This document shows, one piece after another, positions 53,870-64,000 of a stretch of 64,000 nt of DNA. Below the pieces are notes generated by a model, which did no database searches, was not told where the DNA came from, and was given only the letters and a program-made list of their open reading frames with translations. The position numbers and the translations under genes are program-made. Location of the stretch: assembly GCF_026210795.1 (NCBI RefSeq), contig NC_089435.1:3286001-3350000 (forward strand), written 5' to 3'. The DNA comes from Rhizophagus irregularis. Its lineage: Eukaryota > Glomeromycota > Glomeromycetes > Glomerales > Glomeraceae. Numbering within the stretch: the first letter of the stretch is position 1; each line of letters begins with the position of its first letter.

Positions 53870-54960
53870 TTTAACTAAAAACCAGTATCTGGGTTTTTGG
53901 ATATTCCATATATTCTACATTGTAATTTAGAAAAATATTAGTTATTAAGAAAATTTAGGACTTCCGGAAAGAATTTATACCTCTTTCAAAATTTTATCAA
54001 CGTTTTGTGAGTTATATAAACATTTTTGAGCCACTTTCATATATGGTAATCTTTTCCAATCATAACAAGATCGTGAACCTTCTTCCCACATTGCTGAATA
54101 TAATGCATTGAAATATTTTTGCTCACTTCTTTGATATTATTGAACTGACTGTATGGTATCCATTCAAGTATTGTTCGGTAGAAGATAATATCATTTAACT
54201 CACTTGACTTAGCATATTTTAATTGTCTCTTAAATAAAATTATCAATTTTTTTCATTATTACTTGCCCAGTTTGTAAAATTTGCTTTCAAATAGTTAGTT
54301 TGGCACTGTCTACACAACTTAGGCCACACAAATTCGAATTTTCGGTTCACTTCACCCGGCCGGGTCACTTTTTCAAATTTCAATAAAAAAAAGTTTATAT
54401 ATAAAAAATTTATCACGTGATCAGGACGTAAATTTATTGGCGGGTAAGTTTATCACGCGGCTGAGAACTTCTAGAGCGAAAATAAATTCCTCCCTTTTAA
54501 AAGTCAACCAATCAAATGTCACGATTTTATATATAAACTTTTTTTACTAATAAACAATAAACCCTGGGTCCCCGGGTCGATTTTAAATTTCAATGTTACG
54601 TGAACCGAAAAATTGAATTTGTGTGGCCTTATCTGTTAAACATCCAAATTATAACAATTATTCCCCACATTTACTACATCGTTCAAATGCATACTTTTTA
54701 TACTCTAAAACCATAATATAATCTTTTATATATGTATCTTGAGATGTTCCATATATTTTAGGAATTCTAATAAGAATCTCAATCGAATAATTTTCTCTAA
54801 TCTGTTGATAAACAATATGAATTAATATAACGTAATATTTATAAGAGTGTTGAAATTAAAAATTCACAATGAAATTTTATACCTTATTGAAAAATTCAGT
54901 AAGATTTTGACAATTATATAAATATTTTAACTCAACATTTTTTATCTGACTCGCTTATCC
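53870..54960 (-). pseudogene. Kinase/zinc-ribbon mosaic pseudogene, interrupted by a MITE
   Basis: On the minus strand the pieces are: LKYLYNCQNLTEFFNK (about 54890-54935), then KIYGTSQDTYIKDYIMVLEY joined directly to a zinc-ribbon start FERCSKCG (about 54765-54670), then, after the Harbinger-like MITE, CRQCQTNYLKANFTNW (54314-54265), EWIPYSQFNNIKEV (about 54165), KCLYNSQNVDKILKE at a GT donor (about 53978), and RIYGISKNPDTG (about 53895). Stops and frame changes break it throughout. Two kinase N-lobe copies are chained head to tail through a zinc ribbon. Confidence 0.65.
54322..54628. mobile_element. PIF/Harbinger-like MITE, 307 bp
   Basis: Inverted ends of about 30 bp begin GGCCACACAAATTC and continue to TCGGTTCAC. 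TTA stands on both sides (54319-54321 and 54629-54631), the 3-bp duplication typical of PIF/Harbinger. An inner inverted pair (AAGTTTATATATAAAA and its complement) extends the fold-back. It interrupts the zinc-ribbon region of the kinase pseudogene. Confidence 0.8.
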
Positions 54961-55074
54961 ATTTCTTATTAGAATTTATTTTTAATTGTATCTCTAGAAT
55001 AAAAACAGCAATTCCTTTATTACAATTTGTCCTAATAAAAATGATTCATCTGACATGGCTTGTACATTCATAAT

Positions 55075-55635
55075 TCAAGCATGATGCAGTTTAATTCTTG
55101 AAAGATTTCTTATTCCAGGAAAATAAAGAAAGGAATAATTAATATGATAATGATTATGATAATAGAATAATTTTTTCAAGGAATAAATTTGCTTTCCAAA
55201 CATTTTGATAATTTCATGTATGACTAAATAATTTCTATCTTCTAAGCTTAATTGAATTATGGAGTGATTTATCCTTGAAAGCATTATCAAATATTCTACT
55301 AATATCACGAACTGAAAGTACTCTGCAAAATGCTGCATAATTAAACAGAGGTTTTTTTGCTGTAGGTTTGAAATAAAAATTCCATTCTTCTGTAAGAGCT
55401 CTTTTGATTCATTTGGAAGACAAGCATATAAGGTAGTAAGAATTGATGAGTCTATCTTAAATGGATTTTGTTGATAAGAACTTTTATTAAAATTCCAAAT
55501 ATTTCTCCATAAAATTCTAACAGAAATTCCACACCAAAGGCGATTAGTTAGCAAATATGAATGCAAAGTAAGAGTATCTTCCTCTAAGCATTAAAAAATC
55601 TCATTTAAACAGTCAGATGGAAGTTGACAAGTCAT
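55075..55635 (-). pseudogene. F-box gene, truncated and broken
   Basis: The start ATG at 55635 gives MTCQLPSDCLNEIF and then a TAA stop. Beyond it the frame continues CLEEDTLTLHSYLLTNRLW and GISVRILWRNIWNF, matching residues 10-60 of the F-box genes at 13505 and 16374, and then about 120 more residues with local frame damage. It stops at 55075 without the LRR half. A run of about 25 A lies upstream of the start (55649-55675). Confidence 0.75.
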
Positions 55636-57929
55636 TTTATTATAATTTCAAAAAAAAAAAAAAAAAAAAAAAAAAGATTGATGTTAAACCTTTTTTAAAA
55701 TATAAAGAAATATAAATACAAATGTAGTGTAATATTAATTTTTTTGTCGATCGGTACAATTATAGTGCGAGCTGAAATTACGTTTTCAAAATGGTTGAAT
55801 TTGATGTCAATCGCATAAGGTGTTGGCCCATAAACGTAAATACGTAATGTATGTAATGTAGTTAATCGATTAACATAATAAGATTTTTAGATAAACATTG
55901 ATCTTGCCTTATTTTATATACATTGTTTCTTGTCACCACCTTACGTGGTTATCGCTAATATAAACAAGAATCATCACATGATCTGAATTATTTTATTATA
56001 TGTCGCACAAATCGCACAAATGTATAATCAGAAAATTTTTTCTTCCAGGTGATGTTCAATCATTACAATCAAGGTCACGATTGACCTTTGAACAAACTCT
56101 CTTCACTTTCTTCATTTTATAATTCATCATTGTGTCTTCAAAAAATCAAAAAAGAGACTATTCAACGAATAAAAGAAACATTTCCAACAATAATTCAAAA
56201 TATTCCCATTTCTCCCTTTGCAGATTATACAAACTTTCATATGTTGTTTAAGCAACAGTATCCTGTCACACAATTCTTTGTGAGTTCTATGAAGTATGAA
56301 ATCTTTAATCATGATTCATGAATAAAGATAATGCAAGATTAAAATAAACAAAATTTTCATAAAAAAATTTAATAATTAAATTTTTTTGTATATATGATAA
56401 AATAAAGATTTTTTCTAAAGTATTGCCCTTCTATCAATAATTTAATATGAACAAGAAAATTTATCACTTCAACAAACGGCTCCAGAATCTATGCTAAAAT
56501 GTAAGATGATAAGTATTAGTTATTCTTGTTTGAGTTTCCTAACATTTCTATATGCTATGATAGTTTTTAGAAAATACAATGAGCTGTTGGTTGATTTCAT
56601 CGATTTTTGCACTTCACTGAAATGAAAAATCTCTGTTAAACGTAACTCTATAGCAATCTTCATAGGTACTATTTGCATAATGAAATATAGTAGCTTATTG
56701 ATTATATATTTAAAAAAATATATATATATTTCTTTCAAATCTTTCTTGTAATTTATAAATTCTCCAATCATTTTCTTTCAGCTGATCTTTCGATTTAAAA
56801 TTGAAGTTGTATAAATTTGTCAAAAATTCTTCAATCTTTGAATAATCTTCGTTCAAAGCAAATGGTAATATTAATTTACTTTATAAATAGAATATTCTTT
56901 TTTGAATAAATTAATTAAATTATAACAATTAGGATTCATTATAACTAAATAATAATTTATGACTGAATTAATCTCGTTTAATCATATAATAAAGTTTTTA
57001 TTTAGGATTCAAACTTCAAATGACATCTCTCAAGATTGACGATTCTATTTGGGACCTCTTGAAAAAAACAATTTTATGAAATATGTCTTTTATGCCTTAT
57101 TTACTGTAACGATTGATACTTAATACCATTATTTTTAGTAACTTTATAATCATCTGTGTTTACTGCGCCACATTCTATTTACACTCTGTAGTAACCAAAA
57201 TTATATCAAACACACAAAAATAAATTCCTAATCACAAAGGATTTCCACTAAAACAACCTTTCTTGAGAGAAAATCTTGTTTTAGGGTCTAAAGATCTTGA
57301 TTCTAAACTGAACTCTTCTAAAAAAAACTATTCTTCCTCCCACATCCATTTGGAGAAATATTTATAATGAAAAAAAATTCAAAGGACAACTTGTTTATAG
57401 CTAAATTGACTTTAGACAACTTACACACTTCGTCCAAGTGACAATTTGTCAAAGGTCACTTTGTGATAAGTTGACCAAAGCAAATTTGATTACATAATCA
57501 TGATTGTCCCTTGGCTAACGCTCTAAAAATAATTCTAACCTAATATATCTAATAAAAAATCAATAAAAACAATATACTAATACAATAAAACATTATATAA
57601 AAAAATAATTAATACAAAAATATAATAAAAATACAATAAAATACTAAATAGTAAAAAAAATTCATATAAATTATGATTGATCATTTCACTAATCACTAAT
57701 AATATATTAGTGCGCGATGATCATTCAGTAATCAAAATTTCGCAACAGTAATATTATCATCCTGGTTATTACCATTGATCACCCGTTATATCATATGATT
57801 TCATCACCTAATTTTTCTATCATAACTATATTGATTTATATGAAAAATCAAGTAAAATTGAATAATCTAAAACTTAGTTTTCTAAAGCTACAAAATTTAA
57901 ATATATTTCAAATCATCAAAATGTATATA
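55636..57929. other. Intergenic DNA with no firm gene
   Basis: Short frames at 56088-56321 (plus, no ATG start) and 56520-56771 (minus) have no recognised domain. A degenerate repeat of ACAACTTGT / GACAATTTGTC-type words lies at 57385-57480. The rest is AT-rich. Confidence 0.4.
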
Positions 57930-59510
57930 TAATGCTTACAATGTAATAATCTGTAACTTCAAATTTCTTGATAATACCTAAATCAATATATTTTTCAATG
58001 ATTTCCAAATTCTTATCATTTTTGTTTAAGCTTGACACAATACAAAAATCAATAGTAATAATCAATGAAATTGACTTTTGTGATATATGATTTGACCAAC
58101 TTATAAAAAGAAATCTAATTCTTCCAGAAATATTTTAAATTGTACATTATAGTGATAATATAATATTACTTAATGTATTTTTTTTGAATATTCCAAAATT
58201 ACTTCCAATGCATCTTTCTCATTTAAAATAAACCACCACATCAAACTTTAATACTTTTTAAATTCTGACAACTTTCAATAATTATTTTTAATATTTCCAA
58301 TTCATTTAGAGGTGTTGGTACACATTGTTCATAGTAGTGTATCATTAGTTTACTTTTAATTCTAGTAGAAAGCTTATTAAGAATTGGACAATATCTGGCA
58401 ATTGATAATTTAATGAATTATTATTATAAATCATACTATAATCACAAAAATCAGACTTTTTCCATTATTTTCCCAATTAGAAAGTTCATATTTAAATTTT
58501 AAACTTGTAACTTTGGGAAAATAATGTATTGTAAAATTTCAAAATCTTTAAACTATTCTTTAACTTCAAATGACAGTTGTAGTTCTTGTAATTTTGTTAA
58601 CCTAATGATAAATGATAATGAAATATCATCATCACCTCCATAAAGTTTTAATTTAGTCAATGTATTGGGAACTCTTGTCATTAATAAAGATATTAAATCT
58701 GTCAGAACATAATATATTGATAAATTAAGACATGTTGAACAGAAATTAAATCTATCAATCCATCTGGAAGACAATCTACAACTGTTATATCTAATAATGA
58801 AATATTATTACAGATTTGAGATAATTGATGAAAAAATCAGAGGAAGTATCTGAACTACAATATAATTCTGAAAGATTTTTTAAACAATTCCTTGCTCCAG
58901 GGTAGGAAGTAAAACCAATTTCTTGATAGTGTGGATAATCTAAAACCTTTAATGAATCTGAAAAAAAATTAAATCTATCAATCCATCTGGAAGACAATCT
59001 ACAACTGTTATGCCTAATAGGAGGATTATGAGGATATTGTGAACTAGTTTTACTACGAAGCAAGGCTACCATTCCCTCAGCCCTATGATGAGCTGAATTT
59101 CTCTCATGACGCAACCTATTACAATCCTCTCTTAAAGCTGATATTTGGTGACGAAATGCAAGATGTTCATTTGTTCTTTCATTTCTGAGTTATTGAATGA
59201 ACTCATCCCTTTCTTGAACTTCATTCAACAAAATTTCGTTCTCTGCAACCAGTTGATAATGCTCAGAATTGGTAAGAGGAGGAGGAGGAATAATGAAAAA
59301 TAATTACAGATTTGAGATAATTGATAAAAAATCAGAGGAAGTATCTGAACTACAATAATAAAATTCTGAGGGATTTTTTAAACAGTCCCTTGCTCCAGGG
59401 TAGGAAATTAAAACTTTTAATGATTCTATATATTTTCCACCACATCTTTCACACAAAGACCATAATGCAATCTTTAGTATCAGGATTTTGAGAAATTCCA
59501 TAAAACTTGA
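57930..59510 (-). pseudogene. Scrambled F-box/LRR pseudogene with a coiled-coil insertion
   Basis: Minus-strand pieces resemble the F-box/LRR genes: TLTKLKLYGGDDDISLSFI and LQELQLSF (58690-58553), PGARNCLKNLSELYCSSDTSSDF (about 58905-58830), and C-terminal-like text near 57960-58010. Between 59000 and 59290 a different protein intrudes: NSEHYQLVAENEILLNEVQE, RDEFIQ, a stop, LRNERTNEHLAFRHQISALR, then HRAEGMVALLRSKT, a heptad coiled coil. A block of about 110 bp occurs twice (58801-58920 and 59305-59410), and a 45-bp block occurs twice (58743 and 58968). Confidence 0.6.
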
Positions 59511-59519
59511 GAGTAAATT

Positions 59520-60544
59520 TTCTTAAACCATGTAATTAGTTTACATTTTACATTAAAACATTCAAGTTATTTTTTAAATGTTTACGCATTATTTCAAACC
59601 AATTTTTATCTGATTTTCTCATCCGGTCCTCCTTATTAAGGTCACAATATATTGGTCCGTCCTTCCATATTGCAAATATACTGAAGTTTTTATTTCTTCA
59701 ATAATATTAAACTGGTTGGCATGGTATCCACTCAACAACTATATCAAACAAGTCATAAATGCTTAATTGTTTTTCTTAAATAAAATCGTCAATCATTTTA
59801 TTTCCACTGGTCCAATTTGTATTTACTTTAAAAAATTTGTTTGATATGGAATATACCATTCATATTTTGCGTACGAGCGTTCTGCATACTTTTCATCACA
59901 TTTTTTACATCGTAGTTTATAATTTTCGCCATTCATATATTGAAAAACCATAATGTAATTGTGTGTATCTGGATTTTTGGATATTCCATAAAATTTATAA
60001 GATTCTTTTTTTGAATATATTAAATATTCATCTACCTGTTAAAGCATATAGAAAAAAAATTAATTGTGTAAAGAACGATAATATTTTTAAATTCATCACA
60101 ATATTTTCTCTAATCTATTAAAATAAAAAATAATATTTTAATTAATAAAATTTTTTTTTAAAAAAAAAATTTTAAAAATATCGTACCTCATTTAAAAATT
60201 CATTAATGATATTTGGTTTATCATAAAAACATTTTAAAGCAATTGTTTCAAACGAATCAATATCATGATATTGTAATGAACCATCCTTCCTTTTTGAATA
60301 ATATAATGCAGCAAAACTACCTTTGTTTTTTTCCTTAATATTAATGAATTGATTGTATGGTATCCATTCAAAAATTATATCATCATAATTATTAAGCTTC
60401 ATTACCGCTTGTCCAGTTCATAAAATTTCTTTTTAAAGAATTTATTTGACAATGTTTACACCATTCTTTTGCTGCACTTGAACGATCTATATAATTTTTA
60501 GCACATTTTTCACATCGTCCTGCTGGATTTATCAATGGAGACAT
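59520..60544 (-). pseudogene. Kinase/zinc-ribbon mosaic pseudogene
   Basis: The ATG at 60544 begins PAGRCEKCAKNYIDRS, AAKEWCKHCQINSLK and NFMNWTSGNEA, the zinc-ribbon leader of the kinase family. A deletion and frame break follow, then NYDDIIFEWIPYNQF and IALKCFYDKPNIINEFLNEV at a GT donor (60402-60180). Further down: KFYGISKNPDTHNYIMVF joined to YKLRCKKCDEKYAERSY (about 59985-59870), then EWIPCQPV and IWKDGPIYCDLN (about 59735-59640). The glycine loop reads NKGSFAALYY. The order repeats the leader-kinase-leader-kinase pattern of 53870-54960. Confidence 0.65.
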
Positions 60545-61426
60545 AGTATATTATTTCGAAAGATTCTTTTAATTAGAATAATAAGAATAATTAATAATTA
60601 GAATAATTTCGGTTTAAAATTAAAGACGATCAAACAATTTGAGAATCAACAAGGAGTTACCGCAGTAATGTTTAACCAAAAGAAATTAATGCCTTGTCGA
60701 TCATCCCCTTACATTCGCGTTATCGAAATTTTTTTGGAATACAATAAGACTTGGTTTTCCGTCTAGTAGACAAAGAACTTGACAAGTAAAAAAATTGTTC
60801 TTTTATTCTGTCATGTCAATAACAGTTGTGAAAATATTATAATCTACATGTTTAATTGGTTATAGATGAAAATATTTATACAAAATATTATAAAAATCAG
60901 TTATAAATACAAGTAATTAATTAAGATATAAGAGGGATTATTATTATATAATTTATTAAGTAGTTACATTGAAATACTGTATTAAATAGTCAACTTTTTT
61001 ATTTCTTTGTTTAAACAAAAAATTCTTATTTTTATTGTTAGTATCGACAATTTTATTTTATTTTTTTTTTCACCATTTGGGTGGATAATAAATAGATCAT
61101 GTTTAAAAGGAAATTACCTGCATTGTGGCTTGTGGGCTTAGATAATTTATGTGACGGAACCGGCTGCGGCTGGAGACCTGCACCGGGCTGGGTTCGTGTA
61201 ACCCAGTCTGGTATCGTAAATCAGTTAAGCCGCAGAGCTGCGGCAAGTTCTAGAACTTTTTTCAATTTATGAACAAAAAGCGTAAGCACCTGATATGTTG
61301 TAAGAATTTCGTAAAAGTTTAACCCAAATTTAGCGATCAAGATAACTTCAATAAAGTATATAAACACGTAAAATTCTCACATACGAAAAATTATTTTAAT
61401 AAAATCAAAATAAACAAACGGAAAAC
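60545..61426. other. Upstream region of small gene 2 with a structured GC-rich block
   Basis: Mostly AT-rich. A GC-rich block at 61150-61245 has an outer 8-bp inverted pair (CTGCGGCT at 61164-61171, AGCCGCAG at 61228-61235) enclosing a hairpin CTGGGTT-CGTGT-AACCCAG (61188-61206). A TTCTAGAA palindrome follows at 61248-61255. It may be a small fold-back element or a regulatory structure. Confidence 0.4.
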
Positions 61427-61654
61427 ATGCCTTCAACTTCAAATAATAACCCTTCATCTCGAACTCAACCTAAAGATAACGTTTATAGTGGCGTCAATAA
61501 TAAGGGAAATATATGGTATCATCGTGGAGATTCAGTAGCACCCGGTGGTTCCTATTACTACGCTAACAAGGATAATTCTTACTATTATCAAAATTCAAAT
61601 GGATCAAAATATTATAATAATGGAAAAGGTTATTCTTATTACAAAAGATATTAA
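61427..61654 (+). CDS. Small Tyr/Ser/Asn-rich conserved protein (paralogue 2)
   Basis: 75 residues, single exon. The Ser/Asn leader is shorter than in paralogue 1 (32564). The shared core is DNVYSGVNNKGNIW, HRGDSVAPGGSYYYAN, DNSYYYQNSNGSKYYN and a basic Tyr-rich end. About two thirds of core positions are identical between the copies while the flanking DNA is unrelated, so the protein is under selection. The function is unknown. Cytosolic by prediction, since there is no signal peptide. Confidence 0.7.
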   Translation: MPSTSNNNPSSRTQPKDNVYSGVNNKGNIWYHRGDSVAPGGSYYYANKDNSYYYQNSNGSKYYNNGKGYSYYKRY

Positions 61655-62165
61655 GCTCAGTATCGAATTTTTCTTCTCTTTCGATAATGATATTTTTTTA
61701 CCGTTTTTCTTTTGATGTCTCTTTTTCTGTTATTTTTTGTTTTTCTCTTGATATTTACGTATACAAGTGAGCTATAGTACCCGGGTATCATACAAATTTT
61801 TCTGGGGTAATATACTACGAGGGATGCTTAGAATTAGGTACAAGATTATTAGGTATAAAGGTCATTTTTCAATTCAAGATCATTTCACATAAATATTTTA
61901 CTTTCCCCGGAATTGTTATTTCATTAAATATACATCAACCTAATAAAGTATCATGTGTAATACCAAAAGTCAATTATTGACTATTTATTATAATGTATCG
62001 GCGTTTATGGAAACTTTGTGCTTACGGTTTCTCTGCCCATCACGTGATTGTCGGCTAATATTTTGGGTCGACGCCAACATTTGTTGCATTAACTCAATAT
62101 ATTATCATTACATATTTCAATAATAAGATCTGCATCACGAAAATATATATCGTATATTTTTGCCC
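61655..62165. other. Intergenic DNA
   Basis: T-rich 3' flank of the small gene and AT-rich DNA; a TCACGTGA palindrome at 62040. No gene seen. Confidence 0.4.
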
Positions 62166-62245
62166 TTGAAAACTTCTGGAGCAACGTAAGGTATTCCATA
62201 AACGGATAAACCTTTCAATCGATAACCTTTCAATTGCAGATTTTA
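62166..62245 (-). pseudogene. Kinase activation-segment relic
   Basis: The minus strand reads LKGLSVYGIPYVAPEVFKG, matching the VYGVIPYVAPEILEGG segment of kinase gene A. Nothing around it continues the domain. Confidence 0.55.
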
Positions 62246-62545
62246 ATAAGATGGATTATTATCATAATTACGAAAAATCTAATAAAAAATTTTGCGTTTA
62301 AGAAACTTCATTTGTGTTTTAGACTTATATGTCCCTTTATTGTTTTGGAATTTCTATTCCGACACATAAAAGAAAAGTAAGAACCAAGCAAAATATTTTA
62401 ATATAATTTTATTTATCTGTATTGTGGTCAATAAATGAATATATCACGATTCAGGTGATATTTATTTTACGCCATTCAACATGTATTAATAATTTCCAAT
62501 GCTTAATGAAGCTCAATAGAATTATTTTGGAATTTAAAGTGTAGT

Positions 62546-62650
62546 TTAAAGTATGACAAATGCTTCGTCACGGATTTGATAATTAATCCATTTATAAGCA
62601 CAAATTTTGCATCTATAATTAACTAAATTGTCTAATTGATTAGTACTCAT
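62546..62650 (-). CDS. Tiny frame with a CxxC pair (possible zinc-ribbon relic)
   Basis: 34 residues starting MSTNQLDNLVNYRCKICAYK and ending at a TAA. A single CxxC pair and basic/aromatic residues resemble the start of the zinc-ribbon leaders in the kinase family. It may be a relic and not an expressed gene. Confidence 0.25.
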   Translation of the reverse strand: MSTNQLDNLVNYRCKICAYKWINYQIRDEAFVIL

Positions 62651-63158
62651 GTCGTTACCTATTTTTTCTTTCTAGACTTCTAATATTCTAATAACATCAT
62701 TACCTAAAAATTTCCTGATTTTAAAATAAGATCAATATAGACGAAAGAACTGAATATGTAATTAAAATAATTTGAGAAAATCTTCGTAAAAGTTCTAAAA
62801 TGATTTTTTTATATACAGTTATGTTTATTAAAATACTATTCATAATGAATCAGAATAAACAAATCCTAATTAATACATATTTGAGTACAAGGTGGAATTA
62901 AGGTATGTCGATCATTTCAAGTTTAAAAGGGGCTGAAAAGTTTTTGGTAATGAAAATCTTTATTCTGCATTTAAATTAGATATTTTCTACCTTTGTATTT
63001 AATAATTTATATTATAGTATGTTAAAATATAATGCAGTTTAATAGTTTAATAGGAAGGTGCTTGATATTTAGCTATAATTTAATTTTAAGAATTTCGACA
63101 AAATGGTAGTTTTTCTTGGTTAAATAATAAATATATATAATGAAAAGTAACAACCAAC
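62651..63158. other. Intergenic DNA, nothing recognised
   Basis: AT-rich, no supported frame. Confidence 0.4.
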
Positions 63159-63236
63159 TTATTGATTTGCATCCTCCATGACTAAATCGTCTGACATAGG
63201 CATATCATCGTCCATATTGTCGATATTGTTATCGTT
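63159..63236 (-). CDS. Possible last exon of a minus-strand gene, acidic C terminus
   Basis: After a candidate AG acceptor the minus strand encodes NDNNIDNMDDDMPMSDDLVM, EDANQ and a stop. The Asp/Met-rich composition looks like an acidic protein tail. I could not find the preceding exons between here and the window end with confidence. Confidence 0.25.
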   Translation of the reverse strand, partial: NDNNIDNMDDDMPMSDDLVMEDANQ

Positions 63237-63514
63237 CTATGTTAGTCAGTCACAGATTATATGTTAATTATTCAAATAAATTATATTTTGTATTTGATTT
63301 ATTATTTAACTGACATATTTGTTGAAGTTTGGATTTAGTTTGAACCTTTATATAGTATTTCTTTTAAAAAAAATCATACTGGATACTCGTCAAAATTCAA
63401 ATTTATCTTCAACATTCCTTGAATATGTGATTAATTTGGTTTATTATTATTACTAATGTTAACCAAAATTTTATTTGTATATCATATAGATAATGCTATG
63501 GCATATAAATTATG

Positions 63515-64000
63515 CCCAAATTAGGTCAAGAGATCGAAGATTTTAAATATAGTAACAAATTGGCGCCATTTGGAAACGAAAAAGTTCATTAAAGTTTACT
63601 GGCTTGGAATTAAAGATGAGGTTAGTGAATATATATACATATATACGTTTATTATACTTGGAGATCTTTTACTTTAATTTTATAAATTTCGTTTAAAAGA
63701 TAACCACTAGGAAGCCATTGATTTTCGCCTTCCAAAGAATTCAATTGTTAACGACATCACCATCACCAAATTCTAGAATTAGGTTCATCAGGATAGGATT
63801 TAAAAGGACTATTTGGGGACCGAACCAGTAGAGAGAATACAAGAAGAACATGCAACATTATACGCAGAGGTGAATATCATGAATTGATTAAATTTTTTTA
63901 TTTTACCATAAATATACATGTATTTATTTTAGGAAATACCTCAAGATGAAATTCATGTCGATCAAAATAACCGAGCGAGCTATTCAAGTATATCATTTCA
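63515..64000 (+). CDS. Partial multi-exon gene running off the window
   Basis: Candidate exons: about 63560-63619 (NWRHLETKKFIKVYWLGIKDE ending at a GT), 63807-63869 (DYLGTEPVERIQEEHATLYAE, ending GAG/gt) and 63933 to the window end (EIPQDEIHVDQNNRASYSS). The last two join in frame across a 63-bp intron. Joins to earlier pieces are uncertain. The family is not recognised. Confidence 0.3.

Overview
The window looks like nuclear DNA of an arbuscular-mycorrhizal fungus (Glomeromycotina, Rhizophagus/Glomus type). The evidence is the very AT-rich sequence, short GT-AG introns of about 45-100 bp, and several copies of three families that are greatly expanded in these fungi: F-box/LRR proteins, protein kinases with Cys-rich zinc-ribbon leaders, and secreted ML-domain proteins. 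The rest is a dense layer of mobile-element debris. The assignment rests on recognised family features, not on a database search. No tRNA, rRNA or CRISPR array was seen.

Layout. 1-8 kb: gene-poor, with three non-autonomous DNA transposons (two hAT-like with exact 8-bp target duplications, one pogo/Tc1-like with TA ends) and degenerate short tandem repeats. 8.2-8.7 kb: one secreted ML-domain gene (minus). 8.7-13.5 kb: gene desert. 13.5-17.8 kb: two intact paralogous F-box/LRR genes (plus) separated by a Tc1-like MITE. 19.2-21.0 kb: degenerate tandem repeats. 21.2-30.4 kb: two tandem kinase genes with matching exon structure; the first has four Cys-rich zinc-ribbon units before the kinase domain, the second has one. 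30.4-40 kb: nested MITEs, a small Tyr-rich gene, and eroded genes (F-box and an unknown multi-exon gene).

40.0-53.7 kb is the most interesting part. A gene for a DUF3504/Crypton-like tyrosine recombinase (R, HxxR and Y residues visible) is split inside its second exon by a 12,049-bp Polinton/Maverick element (40939-52987). The element has about 439-bp terminal inverted repeats and an exact 6-bp target duplication, ATGGTA. It carries a protein-primed type DNA polymerase B and a Polinton-type integrase. In place of a recognisable double-jelly-roll capsid, packaging ATPase and cysteine protease, it carries a coiled-coil Gag-like protein with a CCHC knuckle and a retropepsin-like aspartic protease, spread over three frames. 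It also carries two F-box-like proteins, a protein resembling a TATA-binding protein, and an acidic protein of unknown function. A 24-bp promoter-like motif lies just inside both inverted repeats and before two internal genes. I propose that this is a Polinton whose morphogenesis module has been replaced by a retroelement Gag-protease, perhaps with its own TBP-like factor and promoter class.

53.9-60.5 kb (minus strand): a graveyard of broken kinase and F-box genes, including an F-box gene interleaved with coiled-coil sequence, plus a Harbinger-like MITE. 61.4 kb: a paralogue of the small Tyr-rich protein. 62-64 kb: kinase relics and partial exons running off the window.
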